DNA from: Adiantum capillus-veneris
Lineage: Eukaryota > Streptophyta > Polypodiopsida > Polypodiales > Pteridaceae
DNA length: 64,000 nt
Direction of reading: 5' to 3'
Assembly: GCA_014529385.2 (NCBI GenBank)
Contig: CM043957.1
Span: 66,981,503 to 67,045,502, forward strand
Under the pieces are notes generated by a model, which was not told where the DNA came from, searched no databases, and was given only the letters and a program-made list of their open reading frames with translations. Below, in pieces: positions 1 through 10,987 of the stretch (positions are counted from its first letter, which is position 1; the number at the start of each line of letters is the position of its first letter). A program made the position numbers and the translations under genes.

Positions 1-570
1 ACTTTGGTGAAGACAGGTACAGGGTTTACTCCATTTCATTTGGTGTATGGAAAGGAAGCACTATTGCCTGTGGAGGTAGAGTTGCCTGCGGTCAAGATGT
101 TAGAGAAGTTGCTTGGGCCACCTAGTGATGCATTCAAAGAGAGGCTCTTGCAGTTACAAGAGGTCCAGTTGGATAGGATGAGCGCATTGGAGCATTATGG
201 GCAGATGCAGGATAAGGCTTTGGCAAAGATAAATGAAAAGGTCAAAAGTAAGGGTATGAAGAAACATGACTTGGTTTTGCGCTACAACAGTAAGCTGGAC
301 AACACCTTCCAAAAGAAGTTTCAAATTAAGTGGGAAGGCCCTTTCAAGGTAGTGGAGTGTTTTCCAAATGGCACATATCAGCTGGCTAACCTGGATGGTG
401 TTCTACATAAGTCAAGGGTAAATGGATTGCGTCTTAAATTGTATCATGCTAGATTGATGATGGTGGAGCAAGATGAGCTATCTGTGGATCAAGCAGTGTT
501 GGTGAGGGATGAGGAGACCTGTGATGCGGCGAGTCTCATATCTCTCTTTGCTGCTGCTGATCATGAATGA
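1..570 (+). CDS. Integrase C-terminal region of gypsy polyprotein (partial)
   Basis: This is the C-terminal part of a retrotransposon integrase, the nuclear enzyme that joins element cDNA to host DNA. The frame is open from the window edge to a TGA at 568-570, about 188 residues. It begins with the post-catalytic segment (GFTPFHLVYGKEALLPVE), typical of gypsy integrases after the DDE core. A charged helical linker and the small C-terminal fold (KWEGPFKVVE, then GTYQLANLDG) follow. The catalytic D, D and E residues lie upstream of the window. Unlike the minus-strand relative, this stretch has no internal stop, so this copy may be younger. The methionine at position 4 is internal and is not a real start. 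Confidence 0.85.
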   Translation, partial: TLVKTGTGFTPFHLVYGKEALLPVEVELPAVKMLEKLLGPPSDAFKERLLQLQEVQLDRMSALEHYGQMQDKALAKINEKVKSKGMKKHDLVLRYNSKLDNTFQKKFQIKWEGPFKVVECFPNGTYQLANLDGVLHKSRVNGLRLKLYHARLMMVEQDELSVDQAVLVRDEETCDAASLISLFAAADHE

Positions 571-598
571 TCTAGCAGGCTAGGGGATGGGCAAATTA

Positions 599-1862
599 TG
601 TTAGGAGTTTTTTGGAGCAAGGGATTGCGCATATGCACATATACATGCATGGTGCATCAAATAAAGAATTGCCCATTTTTCAGAGCCAGGTGGTTACGTG
701 GGGCCACATGTGTACAGGTAGGACAGGGTGTACATAGTGCATCGATTTTCACTATTACCAGTACCATTGTGTTTTTTCTACAATAAGGAGGAGTTGGTAG
801 CGCGTATAACTTCTCGAGGAAGCTATCTGCGGGCCGACGACATGAGGTAAGCAAGTGCGTCAGATGGCATCTAGTGGCGTCAGGAGGTCGAACGGGGTCA
901 ATACTTGCACGCGGAGAAGTACGGACACAACGTGGGTGTTTTCTTGTGATACTTATGCAGAAAGGTCATCATGAGGATCAATTTTTGGGGCCACTTCACG
1001 TGGTGGCGGGATGCATTATTGAGAAAAGCTGAGTGCCAGGTGTGCGGATGATGCAAAAAGGTGACAACTATGCACTGCGAGGTCAGTTTTTGGCCTGTTC
1101 GGGGTCCGTTTGAGGTCAACAAAAAGGCCAAGGGTGCCCAACTAATAAAGCTAAGTGTGGGAACTGAAAAAAAAAGAGATAAGACCAGAAAAAACGTGGA
1201 GAAGAGAGGAGGAACAGTCGCAACTATGTTTTTGGGGTTTTTGGAGCCTGTTTTGGCCGTAAACTGCTCATCCGAGGTCAGATTTGAGCACTTTGACATT
1301 GCAGACTGGGGTTTTGGGCCGTTCCGGACGTGATGGCGCTGTCCATTTTTTCAAATTCCTCCCTCTTTTTCTGCTATTTTGGCTGTGTAAGTTTCTCCTA
1401 TGAGCGAAGTTTCTGCTTCAGTTTGTGATTGTATCTAGCTTATTTTACCCATACTGTGTGAGCTATTTGCCGCATTGGTGTTGGCCCAAGCTCATTTGTA
1501 TCTAAACATCAGAAGTTCTCCTCTTTTGAGCTGAGTTTTTGTGTGTGTGTGTGTGTGTGTGTGTCTGTGTGGAGTGGGAAAGTGGATAGTCTCTCTCCTC
1601 TCGCTCCATCGGTGTGTTCCCTGTCTCGGCCAGGTGTGTTGTGTAAGCCGAGTGGTGCCCCATAGTGTGTGTGTGTATCTTCCCAAGAGTGTGTGTCAGG
1701 TCGTTATAGAGGCCTTCTGTGTGTTTCCATCCCACTCACAGCGTTGTCAGGGGATTTGTGTTTGAAGGTGGGCTGGGAAGGCGCGGGGCCTTTGGTTGTG
1801 AGAGGTGTGAGGAAGAGAGTTGCAGCAAACACAATTAATGTAGACAAAGCTTAAAACTAACA
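599..1862 (+). repeat. Putative 3' LTR
   Basis: The stretch begins TGTTAG and ends CTAACA, a perfect 6-bp inverted terminal match of the kind expected for an LTR, and gives a length of 1264 bp. It lies just after the integrase stop and a purine-rich tract (aggctaggggatggg at about 577-591), where a 3' LTR should be. It has no coding signal; short ORFs in it on both strands look accidental. A (GT)12 run sits at 1541-1564. There is no second LTR copy in the window for comparison, so the right boundary rests on the terminal match alone. Confidence 0.6.
1541..1564. repeat. (GT)n microsatellite
   Basis: Uninterrupted GT dinucleotides inside the putative LTR. Confidence 0.95.
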
Positions 1863-2024
1863 GCTTGAATAATATTTTGAAGCTTGATTAGCAAAGAGGA
1901 CAATTAACAGTACCACTACTTAAATTAAATGTTAATTGTAGAGTTTAATCTCATTACATCGGTTTAATATGCCTTAGTTGGCCTGCCAAGCTTTCATTGA
2001 TAATATTCCTCTCCTTTCTGCTGC

Positions 2025-2088
<64 letters not shown>

Positions 2089-4129
2089 CACAAAAATGAT
2101 TAATTATGGCTTATGGAAGAGATTACGGCTTGGGTTATGGCTTCTTTGATTGCTATGGAAGCTTGGAAAAGAGTGGTTATGGAATCTTGAAACATATTAT
2201 CTTCGGAAGCTTGGCTTAGGATTAGAATGCTCAAAGCTTATGGATTTCCCCCCTAATGCATCAGAGAACAAAAACTTAAATATCCCCTAATATGTGCAGA
2301 ATTAGCCCCTGTGCGGAGGCACAAAAATGCTCAAAACATTGTTTTCCTTGTCCATAGAAGCTTGTTTTGAGAAAAAAACTATTTTACAAACATTTTATAG
2401 ACTAAGACTTTTTCGGCCTCCTTCATGAAGAGGTGACACTTTCCTTTTTACCATTGAGCACATGTCTTCCTCTACCCAAGTTGCCTTGCATGTCCTAAGA
2501 GCCTTTTCACATGTAAAAACCTTTTCTTCAAGCATGAAATCTCTAGCTTAGGCCTTCATAACTAGATAAAACATACACTTCCTAGATCTCCTTACTTGTT
2601 CTCAAGCCTTGGTCACTGCTCAATAAATGTGTAAGCTTCAAGTATACTTTTTCTGCTTCCCTTTGCTCTTTTTTCCATCATGGAAGCAGAGCTGCATGAC
2701 AGTGCAGACAAGAGTTTGGCCTTCAATTGAAGTTCTCCATGTTAAGCTAGTTTGTAGGTAGGACAAATAGAGCATATACAATAACAAGGGATGCATTGTA
2801 CTAGTCTTCTAATGGTGCAATTGGCTAAAACCATGGAGTTTCATGTCCAACGTTGCTCTCAATGTGTACTATATGTGCATAAAGTGGAATGAGATCTTAG
2901 TAGAATTGATGTTTTGGACAAGATCTCATTACTACAATTCTGAAATACTAAAAGTTGTCCAACTTGGGAATTGAGATTTTCCCACTTTACCTAATATGAT
3001 CTTTATATATATATATATATATATTAGTAAGTAATTAGAGTAATAATTAGTGAAAAAATTATACACTCAAATTTGCATGAAATATTTTCATTTTTCTCTC
3101 AAAAGAGTGACATTTAAACCTCTTATTAGGTATACACACACATATAGCACTCAAACTGTTAGCAATTTAGTGATTTGTTACAAAAAAATAGGGAGTTTAT
3201 ACACTTAAACCTACTCCTACACACTCAATCTTACTCAAAAGATCTTCTCTAGCTTAAGCTATCATCCTCAAGAATGATGCTAGAATATAAGTTTGAAAGT
3301 TCCTATGCCTCACTCTATCTTATTGTAGAAATAGCAAGAACCACATGCTTCGGTCATTGTCTCATGGATCCACGCGGCACTAATGAGATTTGGAAAACAT
3401 GTAAGCTGTCAAGGAACCAAGGGTGCCCTCCTACATCCATGAGCTTCTTTCCATGTTTCCCTCTCTTCTTGCAAACACCTTATCTTTGTCATCGTTCACA
3501 ACACTTGGTCATAGCCTTTGCATTGGGGATGCAAAAGTTATTGACCACTTGATGTAGATCCATATCCATGTTAATTAATTTTCCCTTTCTAATTGGAAAT
3601 TGTGATGTCATCATTGCATTATCCTCATCTAGCCAAATGCAAGGCATAGAGGCATCAATAGAAGACAAACACTTTGAAATATAAAAAAAATGCCTCTTGC
3701 ACGATCTATCCTTTGGCCATGCATGGCTCTGGCTAGGCGCGTAATCGCACACAATCTCAAAAGAGCCTTTAAAGACCTCTCTAAAAGGAATATCCATCGT
3801 GCATGAACTACTCCACACATAGCAATCTCCTCAACTATGTGAACCAAGAGGTGGACTTGATTAACAAGAATAGATAGAGGAAATACATTCTCAATGGCAC
3901 ATATTATTCTCATAGAAATGCTTGAGCATTGTGGATGGCATCTATTTCAATTTCTTTGGAGCTTACGAATCTACAAGATAAGACACAAGAGTACACTAAG
4001 TGCATGTTGAGGATATCATGTATATATAAAATCTTATTTGAATAAAGATATGATGTACCTTACTAATGTAAAAGAGCAAGAAGAACAAATACAACGTACT
4101 AGAAATCTTCCCAAGGCAAGGATAGTCGT
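1863..4129. other. AT-rich intergenic stretch, no gene recognised
   Basis: The stretch between the first element and the Tat-like element holds an (AG)n run at 2029-2085 and a (TA)n run at about 3004-3025. A 109-codon open frame lies at 3489-3818 on the minus strand. It shows no recognisable motif, lies in AT-rich DNA, and has overlapping frames of similar length, so I do not call it a gene. No LTR ends, RT or transposase motifs were seen. Confidence 0.6.
2029..2085. repeat. (AG)n microsatellite
   Basis: About 28 uninterrupted AG units. With the GA half of the palindrome at 35235-35278, it is one of only two long purine-on-plus AG tracts here; nearly all others are CT on this strand. Confidence 0.97.
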
Positions 4130-5004
4130 TGTTGGGAAACAAGCAAACTGAAAACACCTCTATAGTGATGTCACCCAAGAGCGTTGAAAGATAACCACAA
4201 GACACCAAAAGCTTTGAAAAATACATTTGAAACACCACAAGCCCAATAGGAGTAGACCCTTGGGAATTTACTAGCTGTCGCCCACCCAAGAGACTATGTC
4301 ACATAAGAGCAAAACCCTGCCAAAGCATGGATTTACAACACACGCCGACCAATGCATATGAAGACAAGAGCCTCTCCTTTCAAAATTAAACATCACAAAC
4401 CCACAACTTGAACATCTATTCCACAATTCATACATACATGCCCTCCAATTCTGTCAACACACAATTTGCCACTAGGCTGCCATAGCCATAACCCTGCAGA
4501 GAACTAGTCGTAACCTGATGAGCACAACTCCAATTGGGTCACTTTAAATCTTGAGATAAATCTTGAAAAATGATTGTCGAGAAATCTGAATATGACCAAA
4601 TTGGATTCCATACTCCGCCATGAGCAAAATTGACGCGAACAGAAAGCTGTCCCAGCACGACTACACGTAGAGAAGGCTAGTCGGGGCAACAACACTGCAT
4701 CCAAGAACACCAAGGAGACACAACGAACTAAAACCTACAAATTTTTGATCTTTTGATGAAATTGTTTTAAGTTTTCACATGAGTTTTAGTTATATAAAAG
4801 TCTCACTTCAAAAAACTCACTCACGAACACTTATAGTAGCCCGACAACTGTCACTAGACTAGCGACTTGCAGTGCCTGTACATGTGCTTGCTAAAGCAAG
4901 CTAAAAAACCCACAAAAAGAAAGCCCACATGCCCTTTTGACATCGGGCATCATGTCCATATGTACAAATTTACAAAAAACGTGGTGTCAAAAATGCGCCC
5001 AACA
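4130..5004 (-). repeat. 3' LTR of the Tat-like element
   Basis: This 875-bp stretch is nearly collinear with 10126-10987. It has inverted ends: tgttggg at 4130 and cccaaca ending at 5004. An AG-rich tract conserved with the plus-strand relative (around 5011-5025) lies just upstream in element orientation and is the likely polypurine primer. The LTR carries a short open frame (from 4289 downward) that is the uninterrupted counterpart of the start of the fused gag frame in the 5' copy. Confidence 0.9.
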
Positions 5005-5031
5005 TAGTTTGCCACACCCCAGCCTGCTAGA

Positions 5032-6189
5032 TCATTCATGATCAGCAGCACAAAAGAGATCCTGTAAACCACATGAGGGAGTCTTCACTTCATCTTCATC
5101 ATTAACCACATGATCAGAGAATTATTCAAAAGAAGGCTAATCCTCAATCACAGTCATCAACCTTGCAATATACTTCCTAAACCTGTAGCCATTCACACGT
5201 GCTTTATGTGGGGCACCATCCAAGTCAGCAAGCTGATATGTGCCATTTGGAAACCTGTTTAAGACCAAGAAAGGACCTTGCCACTTGATTTAAAATTTCT
5301 TTTGAAAAGTGCTATCAAGCTTACTATTGTAACGAAGCACCATGTCACCCTTCTTGATGTTCTTATCCTTTACCTTCTCATTTGCCTTTGCTTGATTTTT
5401 CTTCAAGACCTGCTCATAATGCTCAAAAGCTAACACCCTATCCAATTGTACACATTGAAAATATAAAAGTATTTCCTTGAATGCATCATTGGTCTCTTCT
5501 TCAAGCTTTAGCATCATCTTCAAGGCTGGTATCTCCACCTCAATAGGAAGTAAATCCTCTTTGCCAAAAACTAGATGGAAGGGAGAAAAACTAGTACCTG
5601 ATTTGATGGTAGTCCTGTAAGCCCATAGAGCACAAGATAGCTCTAAATCCCAAGTCTTCACATTGTTTCTTGTCATATTTGTAAGCATCCTTATAAGCTC
5701 TCCATTAAACCTTTCATTCATGCCATTGCATTGGGGATAATATGGAGTAGTAAACCTACGATGCACATGAAGCTTTTCACATAGATAATCCACCAACTCT
5801 CTCCTGAAACCTGGACCCTTGTCAGAAAGCAACTCCAATGACATGCCAAATTTGCAGCAAATATCTTCATATATAAATAAGGAAACATCTTTACTTGTGA
5901 TGTGCTTAACAGCTTTGGCTTCGGCCCACCTGGATAGATAGTCAACAGCAGTAAGTATGTAACATTTGCCTCTAGCTGTCATAGGTAGAGGACCTATTGC
6001 ATCAATACCCCACTTCTCAAACACATCATAAGCCACAATGGTGCCTCTAATTTCTTATTTGAGAACCCTATTTTCCATGCTTTGACACTCTTTACAAGAC
6101 TTGCACCAATGATGAACATCACGTTGAACACTTGGCCACACATAACCTTCCTACAAGACTTTATGCAAAGTGATCTTTGAAGCAAAGTG
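5032..6189 (-). pseudogene. Integrase domain of the Tat-like element
   Basis: Retroviral-type integrase, the enzyme that inserts element cDNA into host DNA. In order it shows a degraded H2C2 zinc region (ending CKSCKEC near 6090) and the catalytic core with first aspartate in GIDAIGPLP (about 6005) and second in LLSDKGPGF (about 5820). The catalytic glutamate is in NGMNERFNGE (about 5710). The post-core SFSPFHLVFGKE segment and the C-terminal fold with GTYQLADLDG follow, and the frame ends in AADHE. All three catalytic acids are present. In-frame stops lie at 6151, 6055, 5290, 5137 and 5122, without any frameshift. The H2C2 and core are therefore still collinear, but no functional protein can be made. 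Confidence 0.9.
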
Positions 6190-6975
6190 ACCACCACAAG
6201 AACCCTCATGATTCTCTTCTAAAATTTTGTAAATTTCCTCTTTCCAAGGCACTTTTCTCATCACAAGATCAGCCCCCTTCATATACAAGGCATCACCAAG
6301 TAGCACATACCTTTTGGCACGACGTAGGAAGGCGTACTTTTTTGGCTTCTCCAACACTGATGAAAGAATACCTGTTTGTAGAAACTCTTCCTCCCTCTCT
6401 AAAGCTTCCCTTCCCAAATAAAGAGGAGAATCAGCCCTTATCACATACAATTGCCCAATTGAAGCTTGCGCTGCACCATGTGCTTCTTCATTTTGAGACC
6501 TGTCCACATGCCTTAAACTCCAAGCTTCAAAATTCTTAAGTAGATTCTTCACTTGAAAACACATATTTTTCAACCTTGGATTCTTAATTTGCCACACCCC
6601 AAGTACTTTCTTAACCACCAAAATAGCATCACCTCTTACCCTCACACGACGGATGCCAAGCTCAAGGCAAAGGTTGAGACTTTTCTCCAAAGTAGCATAC
6701 TCAGCTTCATTGTTGCTTTGTGCTGTAAGCTTCAAACTCCTTTTAGCTACCAAAGCACCTTGAGGATCATAGATTACCACACCTCCTGAAGCTTCGCCAT
6801 GCACTTTCTTGTAAGAGCCATCAAAAAACAATAGATAGGCATTGTCTATGTCAGGAGCTTCCATGTGTTGCTTCTTCATTGCATCCTCCTTAAGAAGAAG
6901 AGGGCTTTCCTTATAGGTAAGCAAATCAGCCAATGTAGCCCTTGTACTCTCCTCAACAAGAAAAGAGAATTGGAA
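6190..6975 (-). pseudogene. Archaeal-type RNase H (aRNH) domain
   Basis: A second RNase H of the kind that distinguishes Tat-lineage plant gypsy elements. It starts with the metal-binding strand FFDGSYKK (about 6830). The SNNEAEYATLE helix with its conserved glutamate (about 6715) and the aspartate of RVRGDAILVV (about 6625) follow, then a basic C-terminal part. The linker down to about 6190 leads into the integrase zinc region. This domain is thought to support removal of RNA from the RNA/DNA hybrid during reverse transcription. The frame is intact over about 260 codons between the stops at 6976 and 6151, longer than any other pol segment except the protease region. Confidence 0.88.
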
Positions 6976-8322
6976 TTATTGTAGCTCCACAATCCACTTC
7001 ATGAGCCTCTTTGACAAAGTAGGGCTATTCACCAATCGAGGTAGAAGAGTGTAGCTAGTGAGGAATGTGAATGGTTTAGGGATAAGGTAGTGCCTAAACC
7101 TTCTACATGCATAAATCACACTCACCATAATGAGCTCCACCTCAGTATAGCCTCTTTCCACCTCTAGCTTCACCCTGCTAGCACAATAGATAGGCTTCAT
7201 GTAGTGGGAATTGTTACCTTGTTGAAGAAGCATAGCTAAAATAGCATCCTCACCTACTGATGGATTGACATAAAACTCCTTATCCCAATTAGGAGCTTGC
7301 ATAGCAGGAAGAGAACCAAGAACCTCTTTGATACCTTGAAAAACCTCTTCACATTCATTTGTCCATTGTAGAGGATCCAACCTTGCTACTTGTTGTAGAG
7401 GATAAAGAAGTTGAGAGGACAAAGGAATGAACCTTGCCATATACTTCACCTTTTGAATAAAAGTAGAAAGTTGTTTTGTATCTTTAAGTGATGGGAGGAG
7501 CACCAAAGCCTTCACTTTGTGAGGATCCGCTTCAATTCCATTCTCTGAGATCATATGCCCCAAAAACCTCACTCTTGGTTGAGCAAGATGACACTTCTTT
7601 GGGTTGAGTTGACATCCACTTTCATCATATTGCTTCAATGCCATCCCAAGCTTTGCACAATGATCCTTTCTAGAGCTATAAACACAAAAGTCATCAATAA
7701 GATCCTTCACAAACCTGCCAAGAAAGGGAGAGAACACCTTGTTGACGCGCTTTTGATACTACGCACATCCATTCATAAGACCAAAAGGAAGCACACAATA
7801 ACAAAAGCATCCCCATGGTGTGATAAATGTGGTCTTCTTTCGATCTTCTAAAGACAAGGTGAGCTGAAAATATCCAGAGAATCCATCACATACGCTATAC
7901 CTCTCATGCCCTGCAATAGAATCAAGTATGTCATCTATGAAAGGAAGAGGGTATGGATCCCTCTACATGGCTGAGTTTAGAGGCTTAAAATCAACACATA
8001 TCCTCCACTTTCCATCCTTCTTGGGTGTGACAACAACAGGAATCACCCATTCTGCAGTGCTCACAGGACATATGAAACCTGCTTCAAGAAGCTTGTCTAC
8101 CTCTTCCTTTAAAGCATTAAGTTGTACCTGTCCCATTGTCCTTAGCTTTTAGCGTACGGGCTGAGCTCCTTCCTTGATTGGAATGTGGATTTCCTCTCCC
8201 TTAAAGCCTCTAATTTCCTCATAAGAAGTGATGAATAAATGGGGAAATTGTCGTATCATATGTAGGTACTCACCCTTCTCATGACTAGTCAAGTCGGGAG
8301 ACAACATACCTTGTATCAGCTC
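6976..8322 (-). pseudogene. Reverse transcriptase and RNase H domains
   Basis: Element-encoded polymerase that copies genomic RNA to cDNA in cytoplasmic particles. The fingers and palm are readable: WVIPVVVTPKKDGKWRICVDF near 8060-8000, the GFSGYFQL region near 7880, and the catalytic motif LIDDFCVYS near 7700, in which the usual YVDD reads LIDD with both aspartates kept. LGHMISENGIEADPHKV (about 7550) and the RNase H segment (ending YACRRFRHYL, about 7090) follow. Stops interrupt the frame at 8149 (TAA), 7963 (TAG), 7759 (TAG) and 6976 (TAA). Where the ancestral residue is predictable, as in the C-A-stop-Y-Q motif at 7759, a CAG-to-TAG transition fits. Confidence 0.92.
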
Positions 8323-9369
8323 CTATTTGACATTAGGTTGAACTTTGGGTTGCATCAACTCTTCAATTTGCTCATAAGGACCAGAGATATCCTCATTCTC
8401 CATAAGGCCAAGAAATATTTGTTTCTCATCATGCTCTTCTTCAAGAAATAAGGAGGAAACATCTAGATCACTATCGCTGCTATCTTCCACTTCACTGCCA
8501 TCATCCCCATTGTCTTCTTCTTCACTTGAGGACTCTTCTTCATCACTTTTCTCATCAAAATCAACATCCAAATATTTCTTTCTAGCCATGTCAAACCTCT
8601 TATTATCACCACTTCTATTGTAGAGAGTGATGGTACCATGTCCCCAATCCTGTATAGCTTTGGTTGCCTGTAACCATGGTCTTCCAAGGATGAGAGGGAA
8701 AGCACCAATACCTGCGGGCATAACATGGCAATTGACTAGAACTTTAACATCAAATACATCCACCTCCAAGTCCTTTACAACTCCCAAGAACCTCACCCTT
8801 GATTGGTTGGCAAGCTTTATGCGAAAACCTGAATTCTTCACCATGTTGAGTCCCAACTTTGATACACAAGCTTGAGTAATAACACATACCTGTGCACCTG
8901 CATCAATATAAGCCTCTACAATGCACTTCCTCTTATGCCATGCATCCATAGTAGGGCATATATCAGGTAGCTCATTCAAAGATAGAACTCTCACTGACCC
9001 CCTTGTAGGCTCCTTCTTCATGGGGTTGACAAAGTGCTTCCATTGCCTCTTTAACTTGGGACACATCTCCATGAGTTGCCCAAAGGTAACATCAACCTTT
9101 CTACCCACAAAATCAGCCCTTAAACTATAATTTGGTTGCACTTCTCCTAAAAGAAATTCAGATGCATTGAAATGTTTCCTGGGCTTTCTCTTCTTCTTCT
9201 CTTTACCTGTACCTGTTTCAACCTGTTTCCCTCTTTTATGGTTGGGACTTGCATCACTCATGTCATGATCTCTTGTAACCCTCTTACCTATAGGCATGAC
9301 CATAGCTCCCAAATTATCCTCTTTCTTCTCCAAACGGATTATGCTTACCACCTTTGTTTTGCCCTTTTC
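8323..9369 (-). pseudogene. Retropepsin (protease) region of the Tat-like element
   Basis: Aspartic protease that would cleave the Gag-Pol polyprotein. The active-site loop reads YIDAGAQVCVIT (about 8915), so the usual D-T/S-G is D-A-G here. The flap side and the second conserved strand FPLILGRPWL (about 8690) are well preserved. An acidic, serine-rich tail (residues of D, E and S, 8560-8450) follows before the RT. A basic segment precedes the fold (KEKKKRKPRKHF, about 9190). The region is open for 342 codons and begins directly after the in-frame TAA at 9370, so gag and protease were once one frame. The T-to-A change would be expected to reduce or abolish activity. Confidence 0.88.
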
Positions 9370-10269
9370 TTATGCTATCAATCCACTTGGTCCTGCTTCC
9401 CCTTTAATCTCAATACCATAATCTTGAGCTCGAGAAGGAATTTGTGGAGGAAGAGGAAACATGTCACCACCCATTCTCTTTGGCTTGTCACATTGAGGGA
9501 TTTTATGACCCCATTCACCACAATTGTAACATTGAAACATATCCCCTCTTCCAGCCATGCCTCTTCCTCTACCACCTGTATAACCCTCATTGCTTCCATA
9601 ACCACGCCCATATCCATAGCTTTGACCTCTTCCACCTCCCATCATATGCACACTAAGATTCTTCATGAGACCTACAACCTCTTGCATCTCCTTGCGAAAG
9701 GCATTCACATCATGAGAAGTTTGTTGATCATAACCTGGCTCCCTGATGAGGACCCTTGGTTGCTCTACCGCTTTCACTTCAAGCTTTGGCTCGACATTGA
9801 TTCCAAGTTGATGAACACGCTCTGCTTTCCACTCTTTATTCTTTGCAATTTCAACTGCCTCCTCAAAGGTCCTTGGCTGCTTAAGCTCTACCTTCAAGCG
9901 TAGGTTACTCCTCAAGCTTGCAAGAAACCTGTTCTTTTTCAACATGGTTGGAGAAATTTCAGCCCCCAAAGATGTACACCACTTTGTCTATAATGCATTG
10001 ACTGACTTGACAAAGTCTTCTATGGTTTGGCGTTCACCCTGTACCAAGCCTTGAATAGACTGCCATACCTTTTGTGGGTCTTCCACCTGTTGAAAGTGTG
10101 TAAGAAAAGCATGCCTTACCATTTCAAACTGAAACACCTCTATAGTGATGTCACCCAAGAGCGTTGAAAGATAGCCACAAGACACCAAAAGCTTTGAAAA
10201 ATCCCTTTGAAACACCACAAGCCCAATAGGAGTAGACCCTTGGGAATTTACTAGCCGTCGCCCACCCAA
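9370..10269 (-). pseudogene. Gag (middle and C-terminal part), fused to LTR sequence
   Basis: Structural Gag protein that would form the virus-like particle. The readable part starts at FEMVRHAFLTHFQQ (about 10120), continues through the conserved C-terminal half of the retrotransposon gag domain, and ends in a glycine-rich stretch. A CCHC zinc knuckle CYNCGEWGHKIPQC (about 9530) follows the C-X2-C-X4-H-X4-C spacing exactly. One in-frame TAG lies at 9988. The first 45 or so codons (from the methionine at 10269) are LTR sequence, because the same residues occur in the 3' LTR (from 4289). The N-terminal part of Gag is missing, so that methionine is not an ancestral start. Confidence 0.85.
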
Positions 10270-10987
10270 GAGACTATGTCACATAGGAGCAAAACCCTGC
10301 CAAAGCATGGATTTACAGCACATGCCGACCAATGCATATGAAGACAAGAGCCTCTCCTTTTACAATTAAACATCACAAACCCACAACTTCAACATCAATT
10401 CCACAATTCATACATACATGCCCTCCAATTCTGTCAGCACACGATTTGCCACTAGGCTGCCATAGCCATAGCCCTGCAGAGAACTAGTCGTAACCTGATG
10501 AGCACAACTCCAATTGGGGCACTTTAAAGCTTGAGAGAAAGCTTGAAAAATGATTGGCAAAAAATCTGAATATCACCAAATTGGATTCCATACTCCGCCA
10601 TGAGAAAAATTGACGCGAACAGAAAGGTGTCCAAGCACGACTACACGTAGAGAAGGCTTGTCGGGGCAAAAACACTGCATCCAAGAACACCAAGGAGACA
10701 CAACGAGCTAAAACCTGCAGATTTCTGATCTTTTGCTTAACTTTTTTAAAGTTTTTCACATGAGTTTTAGTTATATACAAGTCTCACTTCAAAAAACTCA
10801 CTCACGGGCACTTACAGTAGCCCGACAGTTGTCACTAGACTAGCGACTTGCAGTGCATGTACATGTGCTTGCTAAAGAAAGCTAAAAAACCCACAAAAAA
10901 AGAAAGCCCACACGCCCTTTTGACATCGGGCATCATGTTCATATGTAAAAATTTACAAAAAACGGGGTGTCAAAAATGCGCCCAACA
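10126..10987 (-). repeat. 5' LTR of the Tat-like element, 3' end deleted
   Basis: Collinear with 4130-5004 from the outer end (cccaaca ending at 10987) down to the caaactga block near 10126. There the match stops abruptly and gag coding sequence begins. The 3' LTR has about 15 further bases to its tgttggg end. The 5' copy therefore lacks the end of the LTR, the primer binding site and the gag start. Confidence 0.88.

Larger units (their letters stand above)
1..1862 (+). mobile_element. 3' end of a Ty3/gypsy LTR retrotransposon
   Basis: The window opens inside an integrase reading frame that ends at 570. A purine-rich stretch and a putative 3' LTR (599-1862) follow. The integrase tail resembles that of the minus-strand element at 4130-10987, including the same last residues (AADHE) and the same sequence just after the stop. 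The two therefore belong to the same broad Tat-like group, although their LTRs do not match. The 5' part lies outside the window, so completeness and target-site duplication cannot be judged. Confidence 0.85.
4130..10987 (-). mobile_element. Ty3/gypsy retrotransposon, Tat-like, degenerate
   Basis: Read on the minus strand, the order is 5' LTR (10987 down to about 10126), gag, protease, reverse transcriptase with RNase H, a second archaeal-type RNase H, integrase, purine-rich tract, and 3' LTR (5004 to 4130). Both LTR outer ends read TGTTGGG/CCCAACA. The extra RNase H between RNase H and integrase marks the plant Tat lineage. Gag to integrase stays in a single frame over 1746 codons with 12 internal stops. 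The 5' LTR lacks its last bases, and the PBS and gag N-terminus are missing. The flanks (gtcgt and tagtg) do not form a target-site duplication. Confidence 0.9.

Noticed and set aside
9172-9903. 243-codon plus-strand ORF
   Set aside because: It is antisense to gag and protease of the Tat-like element, which have clear motifs; the plus frame has none.
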